Of a stretch of 64,000 nucleotides of DNA, positions 9,801-18,549 are shown in pieces. How positions within the stretch are numbered: position 1 is the first letter of the stretch; each line of letters starts with the position of its first letter. A program made the translations under genes and the position numbers. Below the pieces are notes generated by a model. It was not told the origin of the DNA. It saw only the letters and a list, made by a program, of their open reading frames with translations, and did no database searches. The stretch is from an uncultured Saccharospirillaceae bacterium (GTDB lineage Bacteria > Pseudomonadota > Gammaproteobacteria > Pseudomonadales > Oceanobacteraceae), in NCBI GenBank assembly GCA_947503895.1, contig CANNFT010000007.1, forward strand, positions 1 through 64,000, read 5' to 3'.

Positions 9801-11015
9801 AGCTTGTTTAACTTGAGCGATGTTTCCTTTTGCATCGTAAACAAATTGCGTTTTTGAACCTAAGCTATTGGTGTGTTCACTCATTTTATTGAACACACCA
9901 TTGTAGCTTGCGCTTTCAACAGAGCTGTCGTTTCGCTCTACCTTGATCATATTACCGTTTTGATCGTAGGTTTGTTTAATGCGATTGCCGGTGCTGTCTG
10001 TTAGTACGCGATATTTATAGATGCCTTGACGGGTTTCAATGGTTTTGCGTACTAACAGTCCATCGACTTTCTGCTCTAATAACACACCTTGGCTATCGTA
10101 GGTGCTTTCTTTGATTGCGCCTGAACTATGGGTCTCACGGAAGTAGTACTGCTTACTAATTGAGTTGTAGTCGTAGCTATAAGTGGTGCCTACGCCTAGG
10201 TCGTCCTTAATGGCGGTTACATTACCCTGTACGTAAAAAATGTTACGGCTTTGCGCTTCTGGGTTTTTAACCTTGATTAATAGGCCGTCGGTGTCATATT
10301 GGTAGTGCCAGGTTTGGCCGAGCGCGTCCACCACTCGCACTAAGCGATCAGAGTCATCATATTGGTAAGCGATCGTACGGCCAGTATAATCGGTAATTTG
10401 TTTGATTAAGCTTGAGTCAGGTGAAACATAATCGTAGCTCAATACTAGGCTGTCTTTAGCATCTAAGATTTGAAAAATACGGCCTTGTACATCTAACACG
10501 GTTTTGGTGGTGACAGTATTGGCGTTCCCCCCTTGGGTGATTTGACCGTCGGCGTTGTAATCTAACCAATTACCTTGATTATCTTCCCATTTAAAGCTGT
10601 CACTATATTTCTCAATTCGGCTTTGGTTGATGCCCAGTTCTGAATCGGCTTCGGAGAAGTAAAGCGCTTGAGGATCATCCCCTGTTGCTGAATCATTAAC
10701 CGATTGGCTATCTAGCTGGTAGCTTACACCTGCAACGGTAATTTCATTAGGCACTGAATCATGTTCGCGGTTGTACTCAAAGGTCATACCTTTTGTACCG
10801 TGGTTAAATTGCCAAGAGTTGGCCATATAAATACGCTGTACTTTTATGTAACCGCCAATAGTTTTTACTGATAAATCAATATTGCTTTCTTCGTATTGAG
10901 CAGATGAATAATTTGGTTTTGCTAACACTGTACGTATGCTGGAATCTGCATTCACAGTTAATGTAAGTAGCGTCAACACACAAGCGAGTAAGAGATTCAT
11001 TCTTGGTTTCATCAC
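6795..11015 (-). CDS. Sec-exported RHS/YD-repeat protein with C-terminal alpha/beta-hydrolase-like domain
   Basis: 1406 residues. Residues 1-23 are a signal peptide ending near NADSS. From about residue 190 to 1120 there are dozens of YD repeats (YDxxGxL/xxxY, such as YDALNNQ, YDVLGRL, YDSRNN). At about residues 1165-1230 lies the conserved RHS-associated core (RFPGQYFD, YFRDYDPGLGRYIQSDPIGL, DPFGL). Such repeats form a hollow shell around a variable C-terminal toxin. The last 176 residues are the variable tip and look like a small alpha/beta hydrolase: nucleophile elbow AHSWG (Ser about 1294), TFDG (Asp about 1321) and RHHGD (His about 1380). No PAAR, VgrG or TcC-specific domain is seen, so delivery is probably Sec-dependent, as in WapA-type proteins, rather than type VI. 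Upstream is the 1926-residue Fn3 protein (9 bp), downstream the overlapping lipoprotein. The RHS call is secure; the hydrolase reading is a motif judgement. Confidence 0.92.
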   Translation of the reverse strand: MMKPRMNLLLACVLTLLTLTVNADSSIRTVLAKPNYSSAQYEESNIDLSVKTIGGYIKVQRIYMANSWQFNHGTKGMTFEYNREHDSVPNEITVAGVSYQLDSQSVNDSATGDDPQALYFSEADSELGINQSRIEKYSDSFKWEDNQGNWLDYNADGQITQGGNANTVTTKTVLDVQGRIFQILDAKDSLVLSYDYVSPDSSLIKQITDYTGRTIAYQYDDSDRLVRVVDALGQTWHYQYDTDGLLIKVKNPEAQSRNIFYVQGNVTAIKDDLGVGTTYSYDYNSISKQYYFRETHSSGAIKESTYDSQGVLLEQKVDGLLVRKTIETRQGIYKYRVLTDSTGNRIKQTYDQNGNMIKVERNDSSVESASYNGVFNKMSEHTNSLGSKTQFVYDAKGNIAQVKQAVGTTLERIANYAHDEYGQLTRITYQGDAETQTASYQFGYDDKGNRQTVTDPLGNITTYSHNVQGRVTSVTNPKNYKWLYTLDAVGNLLSVKGPLNRIYSAKYNKIGQRIEVIAPNGRITKAEYDHRGRTTSLSWPQNTNAVQNYIHDDVGRSVTAIDPLGFSLKQKYNSIGQISYVQDANGNQTRYHYNGLLLSQVDFPTFSQKVFYDQRNRVNKQTLSWQHQGQDNQQEHQQQYDSHGQPTLYTDALNNQTNSQYDVLGRLISRTGALGDVTKFAYDSRNNLLSVTDAENRITKFNYDRNGRKVSEIREPSVGVQQIRTYEYDSIGNLIKETAPSGTRIEHDYDAANQRIASRYYQADVGQVAGALEKTISYTYNDLGQLKSMDDGQSRQTYQYNVLGQLIETEIDFGAFSKTLVYTYDKRGKKATYTTPEGLTYQYQYDGNGNVTNVVLPQHGQISFLGYQGRRPNQILFPGGLKQLYNYDGLNREFTREVLDGAGNQQAQAVYSYDAQNNITGINSERGQHQYTYDDLYRLTTVDNPNNLNAELQDESYSYDLVHNRLTSHLFNNWTYSGTNQLLAIGNIQTNNEAYEFEYNHNGQMVLKTKLTKSIDAQQQAVISKFHTHYVYDASERLVSVSTQQDVQAKQSIVQYQYNGMGQRIAKTVSGATTYFLYDQTGLIGEYTSAGVLQAEYHYTPGSTFMTRPLFKRESMEGEQVSIKSNIYFYQNDHLGTPQKLFAKNGALAWFADYESFGKAYVGVSSTTNNLRFPGQYFDGETQTHYNYFRDYDPGLGRYIQSDPIGLKGGVNLFTYVKSTPITSFDPFGLVDIIIGGAADAGFPGPTGIMEDFAQYNLMSNNYSYYGWSEKSAIARDIAGYASSGEKINIYAHSWGATTSLDVANILAKNGINVDSLITFDGVGFINRNRPNNIENWVNVNAQPLSISDWDLSDYISAAGLEWDDDMKGIADVSIDLNRHHGDVSGMWKAIDAINMVYKCLPITGL

Positions 11016-11024
11016 TAATTCCCT

Positions 11025-14000
11025 TTAATCACACGGTGATGATGATACGTTGAGTAAACGAGCAACAGATGCATTTGATAGTTTTCGACAGTTGGTGAAT
11101 TTATTACCCCCAACAGTGATTTCACGTGGCTTTATGGAGTCGTCATACATATCGACTGGGGTGTTGGAGGTATTCGTACCTCCACCGCTTGATGAACCTC
11201 CACCGCTTGATGAACCTCCACCGCTTGATGAACCTCCACCGCTTGATGAACCACCGCTGCTTGATGAACCACCACCCAAAGAGCCAGTACTTCCGCTAAC
11301 CCTTCCACCAGAGCTTCCTCGGTCATTTGCTGTCTCTCTAATGACAACCGTAGTCCCATTGCCATGACCAATAACTACGCCATCACCATTAGGGGTGGGT
11401 CTAGAATATCCACCAGATGATCCACCAGAGGTTGGAGCTGACGTGGTTACGCAACTACCTGAGTTATTACACGCAGTTCCTCGAAAGTAATAACCGGGGT
11501 TAACAATAAATTCGCATTCAGGACTATAGAAAAGAACTACGCCAGCATCACAGCGATAGTATCCACTTAATTTTATCAAATATTTTTGTCTTAGACGATT
11601 TGTCGAACTTAGAATAGAACTAAAGCCTGAGCCAAATGCACCAGAAGAATCAGCCTCACCATCATTATCTGCTGCTAATCTTTTTATCCGATAGGAAAGC
11701 GTCACGACTTCCCCGGCAGCCAAGAACGTTGGCGCATAGTTTAAAAACTCAAATTCAAAATCACTATCTGATTCGGGGTATTGTACCGACATTGAATATG
11801 CGTCTAGTAGACCTTTGTTTATGACTTTTATTTGACCTGCATGTTCTTCGCCCTGTTCCATAACTGGAATACCAATTGAAGACGGCTCAAACACAATTAC
11901 AGCCGCAGGGACATCCGTTTCGAATTTAATGTTAGTGTTAATATCATACTGGTCTGTAACCGTGGTTTCTGTGACGTCAAGTTCCACCTGGACAGTTTGT
12001 AAAGGCATAAAAATGTTGGCCATTGAAGTTATGTCTGCCCTAATCAACACGCGACCAGTAACTTCTTGATGGTCAAATGCGCTTACACGATAAACGTACT
12101 CGCCGACCGGTAAGTTCTCAAATGATACTTGACCTTGGGAATCCGTCGTTGCCTCGAACGTATCAGATAAAACTTTAGGATTTTGAATTTCTACCTTTGC
12201 GTTATGTACTCCAGGAATTATAACTCCTTGCTGATTTTCAGTACCTGTAAAATTATCTGAAACTTGAAACTGAATATTGCCATTGGAATTAGTGGTGACC
12301 TTTACGTACATATTGACGTAAGTTTCCGGCATATTGTCTGCTGATATATAAATACGGGCTTCATAATCACCAACTTCTATACTGCTATCTGGTTTTGATA
12401 TTACATTCAATACGACTGAATCACCCACAGGTAAGCGGGCTATTTGATTTGCACCAGCCAAAGACAACCACTCCGGGGCTGGTTCCCAATTAACCCCCTG
12501 CTTAATGCGCAACTCAATCTCGGCATTTAATAAGTCGCTCAGTCCCGCATTTTTTAAGCTAACTCCATCTGTAACAGAACCATCTAATGTCACGCCCGTT
12601 TCAATATAGCTAGGCGTAGGCACAACTGATGGCTGAGAATTAGTTGCCACATAGTTGAGATTTATTGTGCCGAGCGGTGTTAAATATTCATCAGCCATAA
12701 CTTCCAGCTTTTGAATACCGCTTCCTAATTCTTTAGCAGTCACTTCTAACGGGATAAAGCCCAACTCATTTTCATTAATATCGATGGCGCCATTCAGGTT
12801 TAGCTCTAGATTCGAATCGACAGTCGCTCCCAATGGCACCTGTAGGCGCACATTTGTTAAAGAAGTTTCCCTGCCTGCCCGTACTTCCACAGCGAGTGGC
12901 TTATTGAATTGTCTGGCTAACTGAACATTTAGATTTTCAGGAAAAACGCCTGCGCCTTTAACGCTAAACTGTCCATGAATTGGTCGCTCAGAGCTAACTG
13001 GATGAACGACAGAGACTTTATACAAACCTGTTTCTGACACCCTTGGTTTGAATACACCTGTAAATTGACCGTTTTCGTTAGTGACAATTTCAATACGTCG
13101 TTCAAAACCAGAAATAGACAAAACGATATTTAAGGGCACATAGGCTTTGACCTGTTGAGATGCGCGGTCAATAGCTCGACCAGAAATAGTTACCTGCTCA
13201 CCTTCTGCATTGGCAAGTAGATCGTTTTTTGAAAGTACAACACTATCCGCATAATAGTCCGTTGATTGGAGTAGAACAGACTTAGCGGGAGATACACCCG
13301 GTAACTGCAAGTGGTCAGCCATGCCATAGTTGTAATGGTATCGATCTAGGGCTATTTGAATACGTACATTGTCAGGCCACGACTCCCGGCTCACAATAGA
13401 AATGGGGCCACTAATAAAGTTGGAATTAGGAGCAATAACAGCAACTAAACTGTCGCCTTTTTCAATTAGTCCTCCATCAACTTGCTTGACTGGTGAAATC
13501 GCTAAGACGTTATTGCTTTCATCTCTTACAATTACTTTTAAATCAGGGCTTGGTTGATAGCCTTTACCAATCTTTTTAGCAAAAACAACTTGGTTTTCTA
13601 CTTCACTGCTATTTTCAAATTCGAGTCGGACCTCATTGGTACTACCTTTGGTAAATGCGCCTAGGATTACTCTTGCATTTATCATGTTGTCTACAACAAC
13701 ACCATTTAGTGTTTGAGGTACAACATTTTTTGCTTTGGAATTAACGTATTTATAAGTAGATATTGTCATATCAATTTCATTAGACAAATCTTCGAATCCT
13801 GGAACAACTAACTCAATCCATTTATATTGACGCCCTTCTAAATTAAACGATTCCGAGACAATCTTGTTATTTGTATTTTCAGACGGGAGGGTTAAAGCAA
13901 TTTTTAGATTATTAACTGATGACCTACCAAAATTTGCCACTTTAAAAAATAGCTTATTAAAGAGTCCGCGTTTTATATCGCCATCTATGTCTATAATACT

Positions 14001-16805
14001 GTACATTGGCAGAGCTTGTTTGGCTTCTGGACTAGGTGCATCATCAGTCGATATAGCCGTCACAATATACTCAATTGATTCTGACCAAGTGTATTCAATG
14101 GATACTTCTGTATCTGTTATAGAGTAGCCTGTTATTAAACCACCTGATATTTCCACCGTCGATTCACTGGTTTTACGATAAACTTTATATCCTTTTACAT
14201 TTATTCCAGGATGCGTCCAAGTGATCAGCGGCACTCCACTTTCATTCCGAAAAATTGATAGGTTCGAAACGGGTATTACTGGCAAATCAACTTCTGCCAC
14301 CACTGAAGGTTCTGATTCGTTACCAACAGCATCTTTTGCCGTTACGATGTAATACGCTTTATGACCTTCCAACTCAGTGTCAGTAATCGCTATTTCTTTT
14401 AAATTAATCGCTAATGGTGTTGCACCATCAACTGTCGCAGCTTGATTGTTTGGAATCTGATAAACATTATAAGTTACATCTTCTTGATTGTTCGGCTCCC
14501 AAGTTGTGACAATGCCATCACCAGTTAATGTAGACTGAACGTTTTGAACGATAGCTGGTGGGAGAGAATCCGCCTTCACTATTACAACATCCGATTTTGC
14601 ACTCTCCGTTTTCTTACCTAGCTTTTCTCGGTTGCTCGTTATTGTGTATTCCACTTCTCCGTTAAGCGGCACCTCTAACCCATCAACATAGACCAAGTCT
14701 GTGAGGTTATCTTTTAAGAGTGAAAATTCATCTTCATTGGGCAATTTTCTATATAGTGAATAACTTGCGGCTTGCTCAACCTTTTCCCAACCTAGCTCAA
14801 CAACTCCTTTGGGTAGCGCATCGGCAGATAAACTTTCGGGGACGGGAGCTGGAGGCAATGCTCCTTGGAATACTTGAAATGCTGAATCTAATACCGTGCT
14901 AGATAGATTGCCCAGACCGTCAGTCGCTCTGAGCTCAAACACCAGCCGATCAACCGTAGGAAGTAAGTTATCATCTAACCCCATAGAATAATCAAACGGT
15001 AATGTTGCGCGCCACTTTAAACCTTGCGGATTTACATTTTCAGGCTCAGCTATTAGATCAACTCCAGCTTCAAATCCTGGAAGCACCTCACCATTTAGCA
15101 GTGGCACAAGTGTTGGTGATGACCCGTCAACTATCTTTTCATCAAGAATAAGACTTAAGTTTAATGTTTGGTAAAGGCCATCATTATCAGGGTTGTTATC
15201 TATCAATTTGTCCAACGAAGACGTTAGATCAACTAACATAGGACCTTGTGTATCGATTAAAAATTGATTGCCATGCCTTACTTCGGTCCCTCTGTTACCT
15301 TGATTGTCTGTTCCTGAAAAAATCAAATAAGCCACACCATTCTTCATATTTGGAGTAATTTCAATTTCAGAAGAATATTGCAGATTTTTGTCCGTCTGTT
15401 GTTGTACTTGCAGCGTAATCGGTGAGGCATTTGGAGGGACAAGCGCCAAATAGGGCAACTCTTGTAATGATTCATTTACACTGAATTGAACCTTGATTTT
15501 TCCTAGCCCAGCCTTCGATGTAAGATCATCGTAGGCTCCCTCAAAAGTATAGTGAACGTTTGAGACGAATGGCAGTTCACTATCGGCTTCGACAAGCACT
15601 GAATTTGATAATGGGCTTTCGATACCAGCAGTGGAGATTGCTTGTACAACGTAGTAATAGCTTCCATCTTCCGCTAACAAATCTAAATACGAGTCCCCTT
15701 CTATTAACTCTTGATTTACTTTTACAACATCCGTTTGAATGGCATTACTAATATCATTTTTCGAACGGTACAAGTTATAACCAGCTATTATATCTTGATT
15801 TTCAGGGTACCAAGAGATTTGGACCTGACCATTTAATAATGCTTGGGCATCTAGGCTAACAGGCTGGCTAGGAACATTAAGATCAACCTTTATATTCATC
15901 ATGTTTGATAAAGCGACTTCACCAACATTTGCATTTAGCCGAGCTTGTGCTTGCAGTGCATTGTCCCCTACATTGAGCGTAACAGTGGAGTAAGCAACGC
16001 CTTCATGATTGGTGTTTAACCAAGCCTGGGGCTCTCCATTCAGCACTAACTGCACTTGAGCGCGAGGTGAACTCATAAGCTGTACTGGCCATACTGTTTT
16101 ATTAATGACTCCATTTATACTATCAAGTCTAACGACTGGTAATTTGGCTACGGGGGCATGAACTTGCAGCTGAATATTCTTTTCTGTTTTATTTCCTACT
16201 GAGTCGGTCGCCACAATCTTTAACGTTTGCAAGCCCTCTGCCTGTTGTTGTAAAGGCCATACTGCTTCGAATTCACCGTGGGCTTTGTAAATAGAAGTTA
16301 GGATCGAGCTACCGATCTTGAAAGAAATAGTAGATAAACCGGAATCATCTTGAGCCTTTGCTCGAATGATAATAGAGGAGCTTACGTTATAACTACCTAT
16401 TACTGGCTCGTCATTGATGGTCGTTTCTACAATTTCTGGACTGAGAGTATCTGCCACTGGGGTTAATAGTTCCGGGGTCACGCTTTTGTGCTCTATAGAA
16501 CCTAACGCTTCAGTCACTACTGCGAAGAAATAGCTTTTACCATTGATTAAACCAGCCACCCCTGCGTCTAGCTTTAAGTGAGAAACAGGAATGAAATCAG
16601 TAGCATTCTCGATATTAGTGAACTCATTCTCTGAATAGTAGATTTTATAACCTTCTGCACCATCCACTCCTTCCCAGCTTAGGGCTACACGACCATCATA
16701 GGCCGATGAGCCAGTAATTGCCGGGTTTGGAAGCCCAAATACTGTATTCACTGATAAAAATAAGTAGACACTAAAAAGAGAAATTACACTAATTTTTATA
16801 TCCAT
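11025..16805 (-). CDS. Large exported multi-domain Fn3-type surface protein
   Basis: 1926 residues. Residues 1-24 form a signal peptide (ending TVFG). Several Fn3-like modules follow, marked by ALSWEGVDGAEGYKIYYS (about 42), ISWYPENQDIIAGYNLYRS (about 335), ELGWEKVEQAASYSLYRK (about 675) and WTHPGINVKGYKVYRK (about 855). Bacterial Ig-like stretches lie between them, then CARDB-like and carboxypeptidase-regulatory-like beta-domains (about 1020-1700; for example GQVSFENLPVGEYVYRVSAFD). The C-terminus changes to a Cys-containing region, a Gly/Ser linker (about 1838-1875) made by an 18-bp tandem repeat, and a short tail with two Cys ending SSPCD. No catalytic domain is seen. It probably acts as an extracytoplasmic scaffold or adhesin. 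It lies 12 bp after the transglutaminase-like gene and 9 bp before the RHS gene, so the three are probably co-translated and may act together. Exact domain count is uncertain. Confidence 0.85.
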   Translation of the reverse strand: MDIKISVISLFSVYLFLSVNTVFGLPNPAITGSSAYDGRVALSWEGVDGAEGYKIYYSENEFTNIENATDFIPVSHLKLDAGVAGLINGKSYFFAVVTEALGSIEHKSVTPELLTPVADTLSPEIVETTINDEPVIGSYNVSSSIIIRAKAQDDSGLSTISFKIGSSILTSIYKAHGEFEAVWPLQQQAEGLQTLKIVATDSVGNKTEKNIQLQVHAPVAKLPVVRLDSINGVINKTVWPVQLMSSPRAQVQLVLNGEPQAWLNTNHEGVAYSTVTLNVGDNALQAQARLNANVGEVALSNMMNIKVDLNVPSQPVSLDAQALLNGQVQISWYPENQDIIAGYNLYRSKNDISNAIQTDVVKVNQELIEGDSYLDLLAEDGSYYYVVQAISTAGIESPLSNSVLVEADSELPFVSNVHYTFEGAYDDLTSKAGLGKIKVQFSVNESLQELPYLALVPPNASPITLQVQQQTDKNLQYSSEIEITPNMKNGVAYLIFSGTDNQGNRGTEVRHGNQFLIDTQGPMLVDLTSSLDKLIDNNPDNDGLYQTLNLSLILDEKIVDGSSPTLVPLLNGEVLPGFEAGVDLIAEPENVNPQGLKWRATLPFDYSMGLDDNLLPTVDRLVFELRATDGLGNLSSTVLDSAFQVFQGALPPAPVPESLSADALPKGVVELGWEKVEQAASYSLYRKLPNEDEFSLLKDNLTDLVYVDGLEVPLNGEVEYTITSNREKLGKKTESAKSDVVIVKADSLPPAIVQNVQSTLTGDGIVTTWEPNNQEDVTYNVYQIPNNQAATVDGATPLAINLKEIAITDTELEGHKAYYIVTAKDAVGNESEPSVVAEVDLPVIPVSNLSIFRNESGVPLITWTHPGINVKGYKVYRKTSESTVEISGGLITGYSITDTEVSIEYTWSESIEYIVTAISTDDAPSPEAKQALPMYSIIDIDGDIKRGLFNKLFFKVANFGRSSVNNLKIALTLPSENTNNKIVSESFNLEGRQYKWIELVVPGFEDLSNEIDMTISTYKYVNSKAKNVVPQTLNGVVVDNMINARVILGAFTKGSTNEVRLEFENSSEVENQVVFAKKIGKGYQPSPDLKVIVRDESNNVLAISPVKQVDGGLIEKGDSLVAVIAPNSNFISGPISIVSRESWPDNVRIQIALDRYHYNYGMADHLQLPGVSPAKSVLLQSTDYYADSVVLSKNDLLANAEGEQVTISGRAIDRASQQVKAYVPLNIVLSISGFERRIEIVTNENGQFTGVFKPRVSETGLYKVSVVHPVSSERPIHGQFSVKGAGVFPENLNVQLARQFNKPLAVEVRAGRETSLTNVRLQVPLGATVDSNLELNLNGAIDINENELGFIPLEVTAKELGSGIQKLEVMADEYLTPLGTINLNYVATNSQPSVVPTPSYIETGVTLDGSVTDGVSLKNAGLSDLLNAEIELRIKQGVNWEPAPEWLSLAGANQIARLPVGDSVVLNVISKPDSSIEVGDYEARIYISADNMPETYVNMYVKVTTNSNGNIQFQVSDNFTGTENQQGVIIPGVHNAKVEIQNPKVLSDTFEATTDSQGQVSFENLPVGEYVYRVSAFDHQEVTGRVLIRADITSMANIFMPLQTVQVELDVTETTVTDQYDINTNIKFETDVPAAVIVFEPSSIGIPVMEQGEEHAGQIKVINKGLLDAYSMSVQYPESDSDFEFEFLNYAPTFLAAGEVVTLSYRIKRLAADNDGEADSSGAFGSGFSSILSSTNRLRQKYLIKLSGYYRCDAGVVLFYSPECEFIVNPGYYFRGTACNNSGSCVTTSAPTSGGSSGGYSRPTPNGDGVVIGHGNGTTVVIRETANDRGSSGGRVSGSTGSLGGGSSSSGGSSSGGGSSSGGGSSSGGGSSSGGGTNTSNTPVDMYDDSIKPREITVGGNKFTNCRKLSNASVARLLNVSSSPCD
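11179..11268 (-). repeat. 18-bp tandem repeat coding for a Ser/Gly linker
   Basis: Five consecutive 18-bp units: four are identical (cctccaccgcttgatgaa on the plus strand, 11179-11250) and the fifth (11251-11268) has changes. Each unit encodes SSSGGG in the Fn3 protein, and because 18 is divisible by three, copy-number change keeps the frame. This is a typical site of slipped-strand length variation in a flexible linker of a surface protein. Confidence 0.9.
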
Positions 16806-16817
16806 ATCGCTTCCCCA

Positions 16818-17717
16818 TTATATCAACTTAACTTTCAGTCGTTCATCTGAAATTGAAAATCTGTGAGTATTTGAAAGTGTTTGAATTTCATCTTTTGCAA
16901 TAACCCTAAACACTACATATTCACTTTGTTTATCATCAAAGTTATTACCCTGACTATCACTCAATCGCCATTCGCTACCTGTATCAAAGTAATTCCAGTT
17001 ATGATAATTCACTGCACTCAACATTCCATTGGTATTGCCAATATAAAACCCTGAAACAGGAATATTGGCTATACCTTGGGCTCGCATAATGGCTGCGTTT
17101 AAATACATATATTCTGTACAATCGCCACGTAAATTATTAATAGCATAGACTGCACCTAAATCTTTCTTTTCGTAGCTAGAGTAAACCATATTTTTAGATA
17201 CCCATTTATGAGTTTCCTGGGCAACATCTATTAACTCTTGAGATTTGGATGATTCACTGAGAGATGATGCAAGCATGCTGATCTTTAAGTTGTTTTTATC
17301 AATGTACTTTTCACTTTGTAAGAATGTATTATTAGGGAACTTTTTATAAGATTCCGCATTCTTTTTATCGAAACTTATTAGTGCTGTGACAGTTATATAT
17401 TGCTTAGAGTAAGGAGCGACTTCGGAAAGTGCGAAATCAAGCATTTGATTTCCATAAGAATCAGATTTCAAATCAAAATCACGGTCCGACTTAATTTCTA
17501 GGGTGCGCTGCCAACCAATGGAATCAACTGGAGCAAAAACTCGAACACGTGCGTTTTTTACTGGTAAATTAGTCGAGTTTTCAAGTTCCAGTTTGTATCG
17601 TACAACCTGTTCCTTGGCAGACATGGGGTTACCAAGGTCATTACCATATAAACCCCAAAAAACTAATATCAATACGATTGACAGCAGCCCGACACTTATA
17701 AATTTAGAATTAAACAT
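16818..17717 (-). CDS. Membrane-anchored transglutaminase-like protein
   Basis: 299 residues. Residues 6-24 are a hydrophobic signal anchor or signal peptide. A beta-rich region follows (about 35-120, typical of an Ig-like pre-domain), then a transglutaminase-like (papain-fold) domain at about 165-270. The triad is visible: Cys200 in RGDCTEYMYLNAAIMRAQGI, His239 in NYHNWNYF, and Asp254 in WRLSDSQGN. Such domains act as cysteine peptidases or transamidases, mostly extracytoplasmic. The gene overlaps the rhodanese-like gene by 8 bp and sits 12 bp before the Fn3 protein gene. Inference: it could process or crosslink the large Fn3, RHS or RTX products of this operon. Family confident, substrate unknown. 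Confidence 0.85.
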   Translation of the reverse strand: MFNSKFISVGLLSIVLILVFWGLYGNDLGNPMSAKEQVVRYKLELENSTNLPVKNARVRVFAPVDSIGWQRTLEIKSDRDFDLKSDSYGNQMLDFALSEVAPYSKQYITVTALISFDKKNAESYKKFPNNTFLQSEKYIDKNNLKISMLASSLSESSKSQELIDVAQETHKWVSKNMVYSSYEKKDLGAVYAINNLRGDCTEYMYLNAAIMRAQGIANIPVSGFYIGNTNGMLSAVNYHNWNYFDTGSEWRLSDSQGNNFDDKQSEYVVFRVIAKDEIQTLSNTHRFSISDERLKVKLI

Positions 17718-18549
17718 CCGTACATTTATACCTATTTGGGATTTTTGTTTTATTTGGTTTTGATTTTAATTTCCTAATTTCATCGAGCAAATCAAACGGG
17801 CTATGAGTTAAAAAATACACATTATTTTGTACTGATGGCCGCTGAAAACTCATCAGCACCTGTCCATTCTCTGGACTAGTGAAAAGCACAATTGGTATAA
17901 GACCTTCTTTTCCATGCTTACGATTAAGCTTCTGAAGCTCTGCAATTTGATTTATTGGGGTTTTAGCGTTCAATTGGTGAACACCAGCTAATTCGCTGGA
18001 AAGTTGACTAGCAACATCCTCATTATCAGCGACCAAAAATACCTCGTTTTGAGAGAGCTCCCTTATCACATCTGATACAGAAACAACATTGCTCAGGCTT
18101 GCTCTAGGTCGATGAGGTGAGATTTTTAATTCTACCGCCTTATGCCGAATGCCATCAAGAAGGATTGAGGGGGATTTAAATCCACGATCAATTAATTCAG
18201 CACAAAGCTCTGAAAGAGCTGCTCGCCCAAACCCATTCGATATTAATAGCAATCTCTTGTACTTCAGGAATGACTTTGAAGACAATGCTGCTGGTGAAAT
18301 ATTTAATGCACCAGGAATGCGCTCATACTCGAGTTGAGACGCTCTTCGCACATCGATCCAGACTAAATCAGAATCGCGTTCAATATCAGTAATAAAACAT
18401 TGATTTGACCGTCTTTTTCGAGCAGGCACAGCAGGATCGAACAGCTGAGTCAAATACTGCTGTGTAGCTTCACATATATTTTCGTGGGCAATAGCTATGT
18501 TTTTATGCTGAGCTAGAATCAACAATGCAAAAGCCAGTGCCACATTCAT
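17710..18549 (-). CDS. Exported rhodanese-like protein lacking the catalytic cysteine
   Basis: 279 residues from the ATG at 18549. This start is preferred to the in-frame GTG at 18576 because it gives a clean signal peptide (residues 1-21, ending IAIAHE); neither has a strong ribosome-binding site. Residues about 55-140 form a rhodanese-like domain (LVWIDVRRASQLEYERIPGA is the usual DVR...E...IPGA pattern). In the active-site loop the expected Cys is Ser104 (LLLISNGFGRAAL), so sulfur transfer is unlikely. The second half (about 150-265) may be another degenerate rhodanese-like fold (IPIVLFTSPENGQV). It is the first gene of the minus-strand surface-protein operon, overlapping the transglutaminase-like gene by 8 bp, so it may be a binding or assembly protein. 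The role is unknown. Confidence 0.75.
   Translation of the reverse strand: MNVALAFALLILAQHKNIAIAHENICEATQQYLTQLFDPAVPARKRRSNQCFITDIERDSDLVWIDVRRASQLEYERIPGALNISPAALSSKSFLKYKRLLLISNGFGRAALSELCAELIDRGFKSPSILLDGIRHKAVELKISPHRPRASLSNVVSVSDVIRELSQNEVFLVADNEDVASQLSSELAGVHQLNAKTPINQIAELQKLNRKHGKEGLIPIVLFTSPENGQVLMSFQRPSVQNNVYFLTHSPFDLLDEIRKLKSKPNKTKIPNRYKCTDV

Noticed and set aside
6795..11015. RHS protein as a type VI effector or Tc toxin C subunit
   Set aside because: No PAAR, VgrG, SpvB or TcB-like part and no type VI genes nearby; a Sec signal is present instead.
11179..11268. Possible CRISPR-like direct repeats
   Set aside because: The units are directly adjacent without spacers and lie in frame inside a gene, so this is a coding minisatellite.
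11050..11367. Plus-strand frame coding for a Pro-Leu-Asp-Glu-rich repeat peptide
   Set aside because: It is the antisense reading of the 18-bp linker repeat in the Fn3 gene; no ribosome-binding site and no protein family.
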